DNA of 64,000 nucleotides from positions 1 through 64,000 of the forward strand of contig NZ_BLID01000009.1 of assembly GCF_009811315.1 (NCBI RefSeq), read 5' to 3'. Below the pieces are notes generated by a model. It saw only the letters and a program-made list of their open reading frames with translations. It was not told the origin of the DNA and searched no databases. The DNA comes from Vibrio atypicus. Lineage in GTDB: Bacteria > Pseudomonadota > Gammaproteobacteria > Enterobacterales > Vibrionaceae. Below, in pieces: positions 1-9,787 of this stretch. The position numbers were made by a program, and so were the translations under genes. Within the stretch, counting starts at the first letter, position 1; each line of letters begins with the position of its first letter.

Positions 1-2626
1 CGAACGTTCACAACATCACAGTGACCGCCACAGAAGACGAAGGCTTTGGCGAGGTCAACAGCACCGACATTAGCGTAGAGCTGAGTGAACTGAATCTGGA
101 TGATAATCCACCAACCTTTAACGATACGGATCCAGAGTCCGGTAACTACGAATTCAGTTACAACGAAAACTCTACCGCAGATGATGTGATAGGCACCGTC
201 TCTGCCACCGACCCAGACGGTGAGAACGTCACGTACAGCATTACCAGTAATGTCACCAATGATGCGGATGAGCCTCTGTTTGAAATCGATGCTAACTCAG
301 GTGAAATCAGCTTAACTGCAGCGGGTGTCGCGGCGTTTACCAATGATTATGAATTGGCGGCGAACGTTCACAACATCACAGTGACCGCCACAGAAGACGA
401 AGGCTTTGGCGAGGTCAACAGCACCGACATTAGCGTAGAGCTGAGTGAACTGAATCTGGATGATAATCCACCAACCTTTAACGATGCGGATCCAGAGTCC
501 GGTAACTACGAATTCAGTTACAACGAAAACTCTACCGCAGATGATGTGATTGGCACCGTCTCTGCCACCGACCCAGACGGTGAGAACGTCACGTACAGCA
601 TTACCAGTAATGTCACCAATGATGCCGACGAGCCTCTGTTTGAAATCGATGCTAACTCAGGTGAAATCAGCTTAACTGCAGCGGGTGTCACGGCGTTTAC
701 CAATGATTATGAATTGGCAGCGAACGTTCACAACATCACGGTGACGGCAACGGAAGACGAAGGCTTCGGAGAGGTTAATAGCACCGACATTACCGTTGAG
801 CTGAGTGAACTGAATTTGGATGACAATCCGCCAATCTTTAACGATGCGGATCCAGAGTCCGGTAACTACGAGTTCAGTTACAACGAAAACTCTACCGTAG
901 ACGATGTGATCGGCACTGTGTCTGCCACCGACCCAGACGGTGAAAACGTCACTTACAGCATCACCAGTAACATTACGAATGATGCCGATGAGCCTCTGTT
1001 TGAAATCGACGCTAACTCTGGTGAAATAAGCCTAACCGCTGCAGGTGTCGCGGCGTTTACCAACGACTATGAATTGGCGGCGAATGTTCACAACATCACA
1101 GTGACCGCCACAGAAGACGAAGGTTTTGGTGAGGTTAATAGCACCGATATTAATGTTGAGCTGAGTGAGCTGAATCTTGATGATAATCCACCAACCTTTA
1201 ACGATGCCGATCCAGAGTCCGGTAGCTACGAGTTCAGTTACAACGAAAACTCAACGGCAGATGATGTGATAGGTACGGTGTCTGCCACCGACCCAGACGG
1301 TGAAAACGTCACTTACAGCATCACCAGTAATGTCACCAATGATGCCGACGAGCCTCTGTTTGAAATCGATGCCAATTCCGGTGAAATCAGCTTAACTGCT
1401 GCCGGTGTCGCAGCGTTCACTAACGATTTTGAACTGGCAGCGAACGTTCACAACATCACAGTGACCGCCACGGAAGACGAAGGCTTTGGTGAGGTTAATA
1501 GCACCGATATTAATGTTGAGCTCAGTGAACTCAATCTTGACGACAATCCGCCAACCTTTAATGATGCGGATCCAGAATCGGGTAACTACGAGTTCAGTTA
1601 CAACGAAAACTCCACCGCAGACGATGTGATAGGTACTGTCTCTGCCACTGACCCAGACGGCGAAAACGTCACGTACAGCATTACCAGTAACGTCACCAAT
1701 GATGCGGATGAGCCTCTGTTTGAAATTGATGCCAATTCTGGTGAAATCAGCTTAACTGCAGCGGGTGTCGCGGCGTTCACTAACGATTATGAATTGGCAG
1801 CGAACGTTCACAACATCACAGTGACCGCCACAGAAGATGAAGGCTTTGGTGAGGTGAACAGCACTGACATTAGCGTTGAGCTGAGCGAGCTAAACCTTGA
1901 TGATAACCCGCCAACCTTTAACGATGCAGACCCTGAATCCGGTAACTACGAGTTCAGTTACAACGAAAACTCTACCGCAGACGATGTGATAGGCACGGTG
2001 TCTGCCACCGACCCAGACGGTGAGAACGTCACGTACAGCATCACTAGTAACGTCACCAATGATGCGGATGAACCTCTGTTTGAAATCGATGCCAATTCCG
2101 GTGAAATCAGCTTAACCGCAGCGGGTGTCGCGGCGTTCACTAACGATTATGAATTGGCGGCGAACGTTCACAACATCACAGTGACCGCCACAGAAGACGA
2201 AGGCTTTGGTGAGGTCAACAGCACCGACATTAGCGTAGAGCTGAGTGAACTGAATCTGGATGATAATCCACCAACCTTTAACGATGCGGATCCAGAATCC
2301 GGTAACTACGAGTTCAGTTACAACGAAAACTCTACCGCAGACGATGTGATAGGCACGGTGTCTGCCACCGACCCAGACGGTGAGAACGTCACGTACAGCA
2401 TCACCAGTAACGTCACCAATGATGCCGACGAGCCTCTGTTTGAAATCGATGCCAATTCCGGTGAAATCAGCTTAACCGCTGCCGGTGTCGCAGCGTTCAC
2501 CAACGATTATGAATTGGCGGCGAACGTTCACAACATCACAGTGACCGCCACGGAAGACGAAGGCTTTGGTGAGGTCAACAGCACCGACATTAGCGTAGAG
2601 CTCAGTGAGCTAAATCTTGATGATAA
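1..2626 (+). repeat. Tandem 360-bp coding repeats, about 7.3 copies
   Basis: The same 360-base unit recurs exactly in phase at 1, 361, 721, 1081, 1441, 1801, 2161 and 2521, and near-identity fades after about 2626. Each unit is 120 codons, one cadherin-like domain. Synonymous variants are shuffled between copies: the codons before PLF read gcg-gat-gag in copies 1 and 5 but gcc-gac-gag in copies 2, 4 and 7. That mosaic is what gene conversion or unequal exchange would leave. Because the array continues past the window edge, the copy number is not known, and assembly collapse is possible. Confidence 0.95.
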
Positions 2627-5021
2627 TGCGCCTGTGTTCTATGAAGATGATCAACCGGTTCAGAGCTACGCATTTGAATACAACGAAAACTCGGAAATTG
2701 GTGACGTACTTGGCACGGTATTAGCGATTGACGCGGATGGCGAAGATGTCACCTATACCATAATGAGTAACGTAGTTAATGAAGCGAATGAGCCTTTATT
2801 TGAAGTTGATTTTGTGAGTGGTGAAATAGGTTTAACAGATGCCGGAGTGGTTGCGTTTACTAATGATTTCGAAGTTGCAGACAACATTCATAATATTTCG
2901 ATAAGAGCCACTGAAGTGGACGGTTTTGGTGAAGTTAAATTCACCGACATTAGTGTTGAACTGAGCGAACTTAATCTCGACGATAATGCTCCGGTTTTCG
3001 AAGATACCAATGAACAAGGGGACTATTATTTCAGTTACGATGAAAATAATACGGATGACTATGTTATCGGTAGTGTCAGTGCGGTAGATGCCGATGGTGA
3101 GAATGTTACTTATAGTATTACTAGCAATATTACCAATGAATCGGATGAAGCACTGTTTGAGATTGATGCCAATAGTGGAGATATCAGTCTTACCGTTGCT
3201 GGCGTAATTGCATTTACCAATGATCATGAACTGGCATCTAACCTCCACAATATAGTGGTTACCGCGACAGAAGATGATGGATTAGGACCAGTTAAAACCA
3301 CCGATGTGGGTGTTACTCTTGAAGAGATCAATTTGGATGACAATGCTCCCGTCTTTGATCCTAATGATGGTGATCAGTATTCATTCTCATATCTTGAAAA
3401 CAACGATGACGAATATGTTATCGGCTCTGTGTCAGCCTCTGATGCAGATGGTGAAGCAATAACATACAGTATTAGCTCCAATGTAACCAACGATAGCAAT
3501 GAACCACTGTTTGCGATTGATTCTTCAAATGGCTCTATCACTCTAACAGCTGCAGGTGTGCTTGCTTTCACCAATAACTATGAAGCGCTGAATAACGTAC
3601 ATACTTTAGTCGTTACAGCTACAGAAGTAGACGGTTTTGGGATCCAAAAATCGACTAATATTGACGTTGTACTGAGTGAAATGAATGTCAATGAAATCCC
3701 AGTAGCAGAAGATTTTAGTGTCGATGCTGGAGACACGATTATCGTACCTATAGTCTTTGATTCTGATGTTGAAGCGTTTGATCATATTTCTGATGAAGAC
3801 GATGACTTTAATGATGTTCAGTTAAACGTCATGATCACCGCGCTACCACAATACGGGACATTACTTTACACCGATGACTTTGGTGATACCCGAATGCTTA
3901 CTGAAGCTGATTTACATACCATCGGATCTGAGATTGATCCTGAGAAACTTCTGAATCCGGATAACATCAGCTACGTCCCTGGGGTAGGAGATAGCTTCGA
4001 AATGGGGCATAGCGGAAACACTGAAGATATTGTTATTGGTGAAGATGGGTTTTACAACTGGGGTGAATATGTCTCAGATACTGAAAGAGAGATCACACTA
4101 GATAACGGAAATACTATCGGGATAAGTCTTAGCGATAACAATGATAAACCACTGAAACAATATGATGGTGGACAGCCACATGTTGGTTGGGGGATTGGGG
4201 ATACCGATGGCAATGGTTTAAATAAACAAGAAACCTTGCATATCGATTTAAGTAATAACCCACTGGGTGTCGTGAGCTTTGGCTTAGATGGTATGGGGGC
4301 AGAGTTTAATACTAACAGCAATGTTTATGTCGAAGTCACTTACACCTTTGCGAATGGCGACACTCATGTAGAGCAATACCAGAAAGATGAAGGTCATGTG
4401 GGCAATGGTCAAATATTGTACGAGTTTAGTTACTCATCACCAGATAACCCTATTACACATATGGAACTTAGCTCGACAGGAGGAAACTGGGAATTTAGAT
4501 ACCTCTCAGGTACACAAGATATCACTGAAGATGTGACATTTGATTATGTTGCAGTTGATTCCGATTTGGCCGTGAGTAATGAAGCTACGGTTACCATTGA
4601 TGTTTCTGATTCACCTGAATACACGGTTCTATCCGCTGAGCATGGAGATGACCTGACAGCAGACTTAGGCAATCAAATGATGCTTGGGGATGACAATGGT
4701 AATATCTTCACTTGGTTAGATTCGACGCTCGATAATGGCACAGATGTTATTGATAACTTTACTCTAGGCAGCGACCTTATCGATTTCAGAGAAATCCTGG
4801 AAGATGATGATAACGTTGAAGTTGCAGATCTCATTGATCAAATTGAGGTAAGTATCATTGACGATGATGTGGTCTTCACTGTGACGGATGAAGGGCGAGA
4901 ACAAACCATAGTGCTCGAAGGCACTTATGACTCTTTTGTTGAGGCTGGGTTCATTGAAAACAACGCCATTACAAATGAGTTAGAGATGCTAAATCAAGTG
5001 CTGAAAACAGACACTGTTTAA
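1..5021 (+). CDS. Giant RTX-type adhesin, cadherin-like repeats, 3' part only
   Basis: The gene enters from the left edge; the reading frame runs from position 3 and the visible GTG at 21 is inside a repeat, so the true start lies upstream. About 1,670 residues are visible. They contain seven near-identical 120-residue cadherin-like domains (calcium motifs such as DPDGEN, and NLDDNPP at the linker), then three diverged copies (from about 2629, 2989 and 3346). A non-repeat region follows, and then a C-terminal type I secretion target of the VCA0849 subclass (GDDNGNIFTW, then DVIDNFTLGSDLIDF, at about 4690-4790). The family is exported by a LapBCE-type ABC machine and acts on the cell surface in attachment. 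The transporter genes are not in the window. A terminator follows. Residues between about 3985 and 4510 interrupt a cadherin-like fold and may be the ligand-binding module. The class is certain; the ligand is unknown. Confidence 0.9.
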   Translation, partial: NVHNITVTATEDEGFGEVNSTDISVELSELNLDDNPPTFNDTDPESGNYEFSYNENSTADDVIGTVSATDPDGENVTYSITSNVTNDADEPLFEIDANSGEISLTAAGVAAFTNDYELAANVHNITVTATEDEGFGEVNSTDISVELSELNLDDNPPTFNDADPESGNYEFSYNENSTADDVIGTVSATDPDGENVTYSITSNVTNDADEPLFEIDANSGEISLTAAGVTAFTNDYELAANVHNITVTATEDEGFGEVNSTDITVELSELNLDDNPPIFNDADPESGNYEFSYNENSTVDDVIGTVSATDPDGENVTYSITSNITNDADEPLFEIDANSGEISLTAAGVAAFTNDYELAANVHNITVTATEDEGFGEVNSTDINVELSELNLDDNPPTFNDADPESGSYEFSYNENSTADDVIGTVSATDPDGENVTYSITSNVTNDADEPLFEIDANSGEISLTAAGVAAFTNDFELAANVHNITVTATEDEGFGEVNSTDINVELSELNLDDNPPTFNDADPESGNYEFSYNENSTADDVIGTVSATDPDGENVTYSITSNVTNDADEPLFEIDANSGEISLTAAGVAAFTNDYELAANVHNITVTATEDEGFGEVNSTDISVELSELNLDDNPPTFNDADPESGNYEFSYNENSTADDVIGTVSATDPDGENVTYSITSNVTNDADEPLFEIDANSGEISLTAAGVAAFTNDYELAANVHNITVTATEDEGFGEVNSTDISVELSELNLDDNPPTFNDADPESGNYEFSYNENSTADDVIGTVSATDPDGENVTYSITSNVTNDADEPLFEIDANSGEISLTAAGVAAFTNDYELAANVHNITVTATEDEGFGEVNSTDISVELSELNLDDNAPVFYEDDQPVQSYAFEYNENSEIGDVLGTVLAIDADGEDVTYTIMSNVVNEANEPLFEVDFVSGEIGLTDAGVVAFTNDFEVADNIHNISIRATEVDGFGEVKFTDISVELSELNLDDNAPVFEDTNEQGDYYFSYDENNTDDYVIGSVSAVDADGENVTYSITSNITNESDEALFEIDANSGDISLTVAGVIAFTNDHELASNLHNIVVTATEDDGLGPVKTTDVGVTLEEINLDDNAPVFDPNDGDQYSFSYLENNDDEYVIGSVSASDADGEAITYSISSNVTNDSNEPLFAIDSSNGSITLTAAGVLAFTNNYEALNNVHTLVVTATEVDGFGIQKSTNIDVVLSEMNVNEIPVAEDFSVDAGDTIIVPIVFDSDVEAFDHISDEDDDFNDVQLNVMITALPQYGTLLYTDDFGDTRMLTEADLHTIGSEIDPEKLLNPDNISYVPGVGDSFEMGHSGNTEDIVIGEDGFYNWGEYVSDTEREITLDNGNTIGISLSDNNDKPLKQYDGGQPHVGWGIGDTDGNGLNKQETLHIDLSNNPLGVVSFGLDGMGAEFNTNSNVYVEVTYTFANGDTHVEQYQKDEGHVGNGQILYEFSYSSPDNPITHMELSSTGGNWEFRYLSGTQDITEDVTFDYVAVDSDLAVSNEATVTIDVSDSPEYTVLSAEHGDDLTADLGNQMMLGDDNGNIFTWLDSTLDNGTDVIDNFTLGSDLIDFREILEDDDNVEVADLIDQIEVSIIDDDVVFTVTDEGREQTIVLEGTYDSFVEAGFIENNAITNELEMLNQVLKTDTV

Positions 5022-5060
5022 GTCACTATGTAAATGTATGGGTTGCTAAATTGAGCGCTC

Positions 5061-5095
5061 AAAAGAGGGGTGGTATTAATGCTATCCCTCTTTTT
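5061..5095 (+). terminator. Rho-independent terminator after the adhesin
   Basis: A 9-bp stem (AAAAGAGGG with CCCTCTTTT) and a run of T lie 40 bases after the adhesin stop codon. Confidence 0.8.
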
Positions 5096-5557
5096 GATAA
5101 ATGGGTAAATAATTTTGTCCGAACATATGGAAAATTATTGCCAGACTATTTCATTTTATGATAATTTTCGCCGCAATCTCGGAGTGAATTGTCAAAAGAC
5201 AACCTGGGGGATACGCGTTTAGAACATTCGGGCTGAGTGATCTTTACGTAGGGTAGGTATCGATAATGCCTTTATCGATAGACGGGATACTAATGTCGCA
5301 TTGCGGCATGTGAATGGGAAACCCAACATTGAACTCACATAACAAACACACATTAATCAGCTTAGTTCTTCCACAATGCCCTGTTTTACAAGACAGTTGC
5401 ATTACTGAACCTTGATCTAATTTCAACATGTAGTCCATCTATTTGATGGAGCGATTTGCTGTACGCGCTATTTAGAGATTACGCGGAATGGCTTGCTGTA
5501 TCTTCAATTTGAGCACTTTCAAATTGAAGGCATTATTACATTTCAAGGGATTAAATC
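5096..5557. other. 462-bp intergenic region with several inverted repeats
   Basis: No convincing gene. It holds a 9-bp inverted repeat (GAAAATTAT at 5130-5138 with ATAATTTTC at 5161-5169), a short TTGTC/GACAA hairpin (5189-5202), two copies of the self-complementary octamer TATCGATA around 5258-5280, and a 10-bp perfect hairpin at 5502-5529. A 64-codon minus-strand reading frame (5244-5438) has no good ribosome binding site and is not called. The region presumably holds the promoter and leader of the norspermidine genes. Confidence 0.5.
5502..5529 (+). promoter_or_regulatory. Perfect 10-bp hairpin just upstream of the norspermidine fusion gene
   Basis: CTTCAATTTG and CAAATTGAAG flank an 8-base loop. 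The hairpin ends 28 bases before the ATG and 15 bases before the AAGGGA ribosome binding site. It has no T run, so it is not a normal terminator. An operator or a leader-RNA structure controlling translation is possible. Confidence 0.5.
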
Positions 5558-8464
5558 ATGAGCACTGCCTTTGAAGTCGATAACTCGATTATCGCACCCC
5601 AATTTTCAACTCAAATTCCAGTATTGGAAGGCTTATACGATCTTACTCCTGATCAAGTTCTTCTCGAGCAAGAACAGCATGAATCAGAAGTTCGTTCATA
5701 CCCGCGTCGACTGCCTATTGCGATAAAGCAAGCATACGGAGCCTTGGTTGAAGACACTCGCGGTCAATTATTTTTGGATTGTCTTGCTGGCGCTGGAACC
5801 TTAGCTTTGGGTTATAACCACCCGGAGATCAATCAAGCACTGAAAGATCAATTAGATTCTGGATTGCCATATCAGACACTTGATATTGCGACGCAAGCAA
5901 AGACCCATTTTATTAAAACCGTAAAGAACTTTTTGCCGCAAGAACTTGCTAGCAACTGCGTGATTCAGTTCTGCGGTCCGTCTGGAGCAGACGCGGTTGA
6001 AGCAGCTATCAAGCTTGCCAAACAGACTACTGGTCGCAATACCATGTTTGCGTTTCGTGGTGCGTACCATGGCATGACGAACGGAACAATGGGCATGATG
6101 GGCAACCTAGGAACAAAAGCGCGACGCACAGGTTTGATGTCTGATGTGCACTTTATGCCTTTCCCATACAATTTACGTTGCCCATTTGGCTTAGGTGGAG
6201 ATGAAGGCGCAAAAGCCAGTATCCGCTATATCGAACGATTGTTACACGACGATGAAGCCGGGATTATGAAGCCAGCTGCGATTGTCGTCGAGCCAGTTCA
6301 GGGTGAGGGTGGTGTTGTTCCAGCTCCTGCATTTTGGTTGCGTGAATTACGAAGAATTTGCGATGAGCATGGCATCCTTCTGATATTTGATGAAATTCAA
6401 TGTGGCGTGGGTAAGTCGGGCTACAATTTTGCGTTTGAAGAATCAGGTATCGTTCCAGATATTTTATGTCTATCTAAAGCAATCGGTGGTGGTATGCCAA
6501 TGTCGCTGCTTGTTATCAATAAGCAGCACGATACTTGGAATCCAGGTGAGCACACCGGCACATTTCGCGGTAATCAACTTGCAATGGTATCAGGCGCCAA
6601 GGCGCTAGAGATCATTCAGCGAGACAATCTAGTTGAGCACGCAAATATCGCAGGTCAATACCTTCGCCATGGTTTGGAAGCGATTCAAAAGCGTGTTGAT
6701 TGTATCGCAGAAGTACGCGGCAAAGGCTTAATGCTAGGTGTTGAGATTCGAAAACCAGGCTCAGAAGTAAACAGATTTGGTGAGCCTGTTTCAGATGGTG
6801 AATTAACGCTTAAGATCCAACGCGCGGCACTAGAGCGTGGCTTAATGGTTGAGAAGGGAGGCCGAGATGGCTCGGTTATTCGTTTCTTACCCCCGTTAAT
6901 TATCTCGTTTGAACAAATTGATTTTGCGCTCCGTGTTCTTGAAGAGGCGATTCTTGCCGCAGGCGGTCATTTCAAAGAGAGTGACACTGAAAACCTGAAA
7001 TGGAAACAGCATTTCATTCAGGCGGGTGAAGCGGGTAGTGATGAATTCGCAAAAGTGATGAACCACAGCACTGCGGTGATGAAAACTATCTTTGAGCAAG
7101 TGAATGCGCCTTATTCGGGGTTAAGTCCGAAGCAGCTAGAACAAGCGATCAATAATGTTGATTTAGACAACAAAAACGCCTCTTTAGTCGATGTTATTGG
7201 AGAAACCGCTGAGCTGGTAGCGAAAAACTCAATCTTTGTTCAGCATCCTAATTGCATTGCTCACCTTCATACTCCTCCGATGATGCCTTCCGTTGTCGCA
7301 GAAGCGATGATTGCAGCGTTAAACCAATCGATGGATTCTTGGGATCAAGCATCTGCAGCGACTTACGTCGAGCAAAAAGTCGTTGATTGGATGTGTGATA
7401 AGTACGACCTTGGCGAGCAAGCCGATGGAATCTTCACTAGTGGTGGTACGCAAAGTAACTTAATGGGCTTGTTACTGGCACGCGATTGGATTGCTGACAA
7501 GAGAGATAACCACTCAATTCAGAAGCTCGGCTTACCCTCTTATGCTAATAAATTACGTATCCTATGCTCTAAAAAGTCTCACTTCACTGTGCAAAAATCT
7601 GCGTCTTTGTTAGGCTTGGGCGAAGGCGCGGTACGATGTGTTGATGCAAATCCAAATGGTACGCTAAAAGTAGAGGCTTTAGCTCAAGAACTTGAAATAA
7701 TGAAGTCAGAGCAGCTAATTCCATTTGCAGTAGTGGGTACAGCAGGAACAACAGATCATGGCGCGATTGATGATTTAGACGCTATCGCGGATCTCGCTTC
7801 ACAGCATGGGCTCTGGTTCCACGTCGATAGTGCTTATGGTGGTGCGCTGATTTTGAGTAGCCACAAAGCGCGATTGAAGGGTATCGAGCGCGCTGATTCG
7901 ATTAGCGTTGATTTCCACAAGTTGTTTTATCAAACAATCAGCTGCGGTGCGGTTTTACTAAAAGATAAGAGCAACTTTAAGTACCTTTTGCATCACGCAG
8001 ACTACTTAAATCGTGAACATGACGAACTACCTAATCTGGTAGATAAATCGATCGCTACGACGAAACGATTTGATGCGTTAAAAGTCTTTATGACGATGAA
8101 AAACGTCGGGCCTACTACGCTCGGTGAAATGTATGATCACCTACTTGAACAGACTCAGCAGGTCGCCAATCTAGTAAAAAGCCATCAAGGTTTCGAATTA
8201 TTAGCCGAGCCATCACTATCAACAGTGTTGTTCCGCGCAGTGAGTAACAAAGATCCATTAGGAAGTAGCGTCACGGATTTAGACGAACTGAATAAGACTC
8301 TAAGGCTAGAAGCGTTAACACGTGGCATAGCAGTACTTGGAGAAACCGTCGTGAATGGTCAGTCAGCACTGAAATTCACAATTCTAAACCCGTGTTTGAA
8401 GATTTCGGACTTCGAATCATTGTTAGGTGAAATAAACAAACTAGCGTCTGAGCTAGAAGGATAA
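5558..8464 (+). CDS. ddc: Diaminobutyrate aminotransferase / diaminobutyrate decarboxylase fusion
   Basis: A two-domain PLP enzyme of 968 residues. Residues about 40-470 are a class III aminotransferase that makes L-2,4-diaminobutyrate from aspartate semialdehyde; the PLP lysine is K307 in LSKAIGGGMP. Residues about 540-960 are a group II decarboxylase that makes 1,3-diaminopropane; HVDSAYGG lies before the PLP lysine K788 in SVDFHKLF. Fusion of the two enzymes is characteristic of Vibrio norspermidine synthesis (V. cholerae VC1625 type). The ATG at 5558 follows AAGGGA at a good distance. The carboxynorspermidine dehydrogenase starts 13 bases after the stop codon and nspC follows, so the three genes form one pathway. 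Both active sites look intact. Confidence 0.95.
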   Translation: MSTAFEVDNSIIAPQFSTQIPVLEGLYDLTPDQVLLEQEQHESEVRSYPRRLPIAIKQAYGALVEDTRGQLFLDCLAGAGTLALGYNHPEINQALKDQLDSGLPYQTLDIATQAKTHFIKTVKNFLPQELASNCVIQFCGPSGADAVEAAIKLAKQTTGRNTMFAFRGAYHGMTNGTMGMMGNLGTKARRTGLMSDVHFMPFPYNLRCPFGLGGDEGAKASIRYIERLLHDDEAGIMKPAAIVVEPVQGEGGVVPAPAFWLRELRRICDEHGILLIFDEIQCGVGKSGYNFAFEESGIVPDILCLSKAIGGGMPMSLLVINKQHDTWNPGEHTGTFRGNQLAMVSGAKALEIIQRDNLVEHANIAGQYLRHGLEAIQKRVDCIAEVRGKGLMLGVEIRKPGSEVNRFGEPVSDGELTLKIQRAALERGLMVEKGGRDGSVIRFLPPLIISFEQIDFALRVLEEAILAAGGHFKESDTENLKWKQHFIQAGEAGSDEFAKVMNHSTAVMKTIFEQVNAPYSGLSPKQLEQAINNVDLDNKNASLVDVIGETAELVAKNSIFVQHPNCIAHLHTPPMMPSVVAEAMIAALNQSMDSWDQASAATYVEQKVVDWMCDKYDLGEQADGIFTSGGTQSNLMGLLLARDWIADKRDNHSIQKLGLPSYANKLRILCSKKSHFTVQKSASLLGLGEGAVRCVDANPNGTLKVEALAQELEIMKSEQLIPFAVVGTAGTTDHGAIDDLDAIADLASQHGLWFHVDSAYGGALILSSHKARLKGIERADSISVDFHKLFYQTISCGAVLLKDKSNFKYLLHHADYLNREHDELPNLVDKSIATTKRFDALKVFMTMKNVGPTTLGEMYDHLLEQTQQVANLVKSHQGFELLAEPSLSTVLFRAVSNKDPLGSSVTDLDELNKTLRLEALTRGIAVLGETVVNGQSALKFTILNPCLKISDFESLLGEINKLASELEG

Positions 8465-8477
8465 GGTAACAAAAACT

Positions 8478-9731
8478 ATGGCAATTCTACAAATTGGTGC
8501 AGGTGGTGTTGGTTGGGTTGTTGCGCATAAAGCAGCACAAAATAACGATACCCTGGGTGATATCACGATTGCTTCACGTACAGTACGCAAATGTGAAAAA
8601 ATCATTGAATCTATTCAGAAGAAAAACAACCTGAAAGATCCATCAAAGAAATTAGAATCTCGTGCAGTAAACGCTGACGATGTGGATGCTTTGGTTGCTC
8701 TTATCAAAGAAGTTCAGCCTGACTTAGTGATTAACGCGGGTCCTCCTTGGGTAAACATGGCTATCATGGAAGCGTGTTACCAAGCGAAAGTCTCTTACCT
8801 AGATACTTCTGTTGCGGTTGATCTATGTTCTGAAGGACAGCAAGTTCCTCAAGCTTATGATTGGCAGTGGGGTTACCGTGAGAAGTTCGCAGAAGCGGGT
8901 ATTACAGGTATTTTGGGTGCTGGTTTCGATCCAGGTGTAGTATCAGTTTTTGCAGCCTACGCGGTTAAGCACTTGTTTGATGAAATCGACACCATTGATG
9001 TAATGGATGTTAACGCAGGTGACCACGGTAAGAAATTTGCTACCAACTTTGACCCAGAAACGAACATGCTTGAGATCCAAGGTGATTCGTTTTACTGGGA
9101 AAATGAAGAGTGGAAGCAAGTACCTTGTCACTCTCGTATGCTAGAGTTTGAATTCCCAAACTGTGGCTCTCACAAGGTTTACTCAATGGCGCACGACGAA
9201 GTACGCTCAATGAAAGAGTTTATCCCTGCTAAGCGTATTGAATTCTGGATGGGTTTTGGTGATAAGTACCTAAACTACTTCAACTGTATGCGTGATATCG
9301 GTCTATTAAGCCCAGATCCACTAACGCTTCATGATGGTACAGTGGTTCAGCCTCTACACGTATTGAAAGCACTGCTACCAGATCCAACCTCACTAGCTCC
9401 GGGTTATACGGGTTTAACGTGTATCGGTACTTGGGTTCAAGGTAAGAAAGACGGCAAAGAGCGTAGTATCTTCATCTACAACAACGCTGACCATGAAGTG
9501 GCATACGAAGATGTAGAGCATCAAGCGATCTCATACACGACGGGTGTGCCTGCGATTACGGCTGCTCTTCAGTTCTTCCGCGGTGAGTGGGCTGATAAAG
9601 GTGTGTTCAACATGGAGCAGCTAAACCCAGATCCGTTCCTAGAAACAATGCCTGGCATTGGTCTAGATTGGCATGTTCAGGAGCTTGAAGCTGGGCAAGG
9701 TCTTCCAGTGATCCATGAATTGAAAAAGTAA
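8478..9731 (+). CDS. Carboxynorspermidine dehydrogenase (saccharopine dehydrogenase family)
   Basis: 417 residues with an N-terminal NAD(P)-binding Rossmann motif (GAGGVGWVVAHKAA at residues 7-20) and the saccharopine dehydrogenase-like C-terminal part. In the Vibrio pathway this enzyme condenses 1,3-diaminopropane with aspartate semialdehyde and reduces the imine to carboxynorspermidine, using NADPH; it can also make carboxyspermidine from putrescine. It lies 13 bases after the aminotransferase/decarboxylase stop codon and shares its operon, with AAGGT as ribosome binding site. A hairpin terminator follows before nspC. Length and position match the V. cholerae orthologue VC1624. Confidence 0.93.
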   Translation: MAILQIGAGGVGWVVAHKAAQNNDTLGDITIASRTVRKCEKIIESIQKKNNLKDPSKKLESRAVNADDVDALVALIKEVQPDLVINAGPPWVNMAIMEACYQAKVSYLDTSVAVDLCSEGQQVPQAYDWQWGYREKFAEAGITGILGAGFDPGVVSVFAAYAVKHLFDEIDTIDVMDVNAGDHGKKFATNFDPETNMLEIQGDSFYWENEEWKQVPCHSRMLEFEFPNCGSHKVYSMAHDEVRSMKEFIPAKRIEFWMGFGDKYLNYFNCMRDIGLLSPDPLTLHDGTVVQPLHVLKALLPDPTSLAPGYTGLTCIGTWVQGKKDGKERSIFIYNNADHEVAYEDVEHQAISYTTGVPAITAALQFFRGEWADKGVFNMEQLNPDPFLETMPGIGLDWHVQELEAGQGLPVIHELKK

Positions 9732-9760
9732 GAACTGAACTTTTGGTTTGATTACTTATT

Positions 9761-9787
9761 AAAGGGGGACATGGAGTGTTCCCTTTT
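9761..9787 (+). terminator. Terminator between the dehydrogenase gene and nspC
   Basis: AAAGGG and CCCTTT form the stem, with an inner ACA/TGT, followed by a T run. It suggests that nspC is partly uncoupled from the two upstream genes, either by attenuation or by its own promoter in 9788-9933. Confidence 0.65.

Noticed and set aside
158..2503. Recurrent 60-61-codon reading frames on the minus strand in each adhesin repeat
   Set aside because: They repeat only because the 360-bp units repeat, lack ribosome binding sites, and lie opposite a strongly coding strand.
1..2626. Regular repeats resembling a CRISPR array
   Set aside because: Units are 360 bp, in phase with a protein frame and without variable spacers; they encode cadherin-like domains.
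5244..5438. 64-codon minus-strand frame with several Cys residues
   Set aside because: No convincing ribosome binding site, no recognised family and overlap with inverted repeats; kept only as a note in the intergenic entry.
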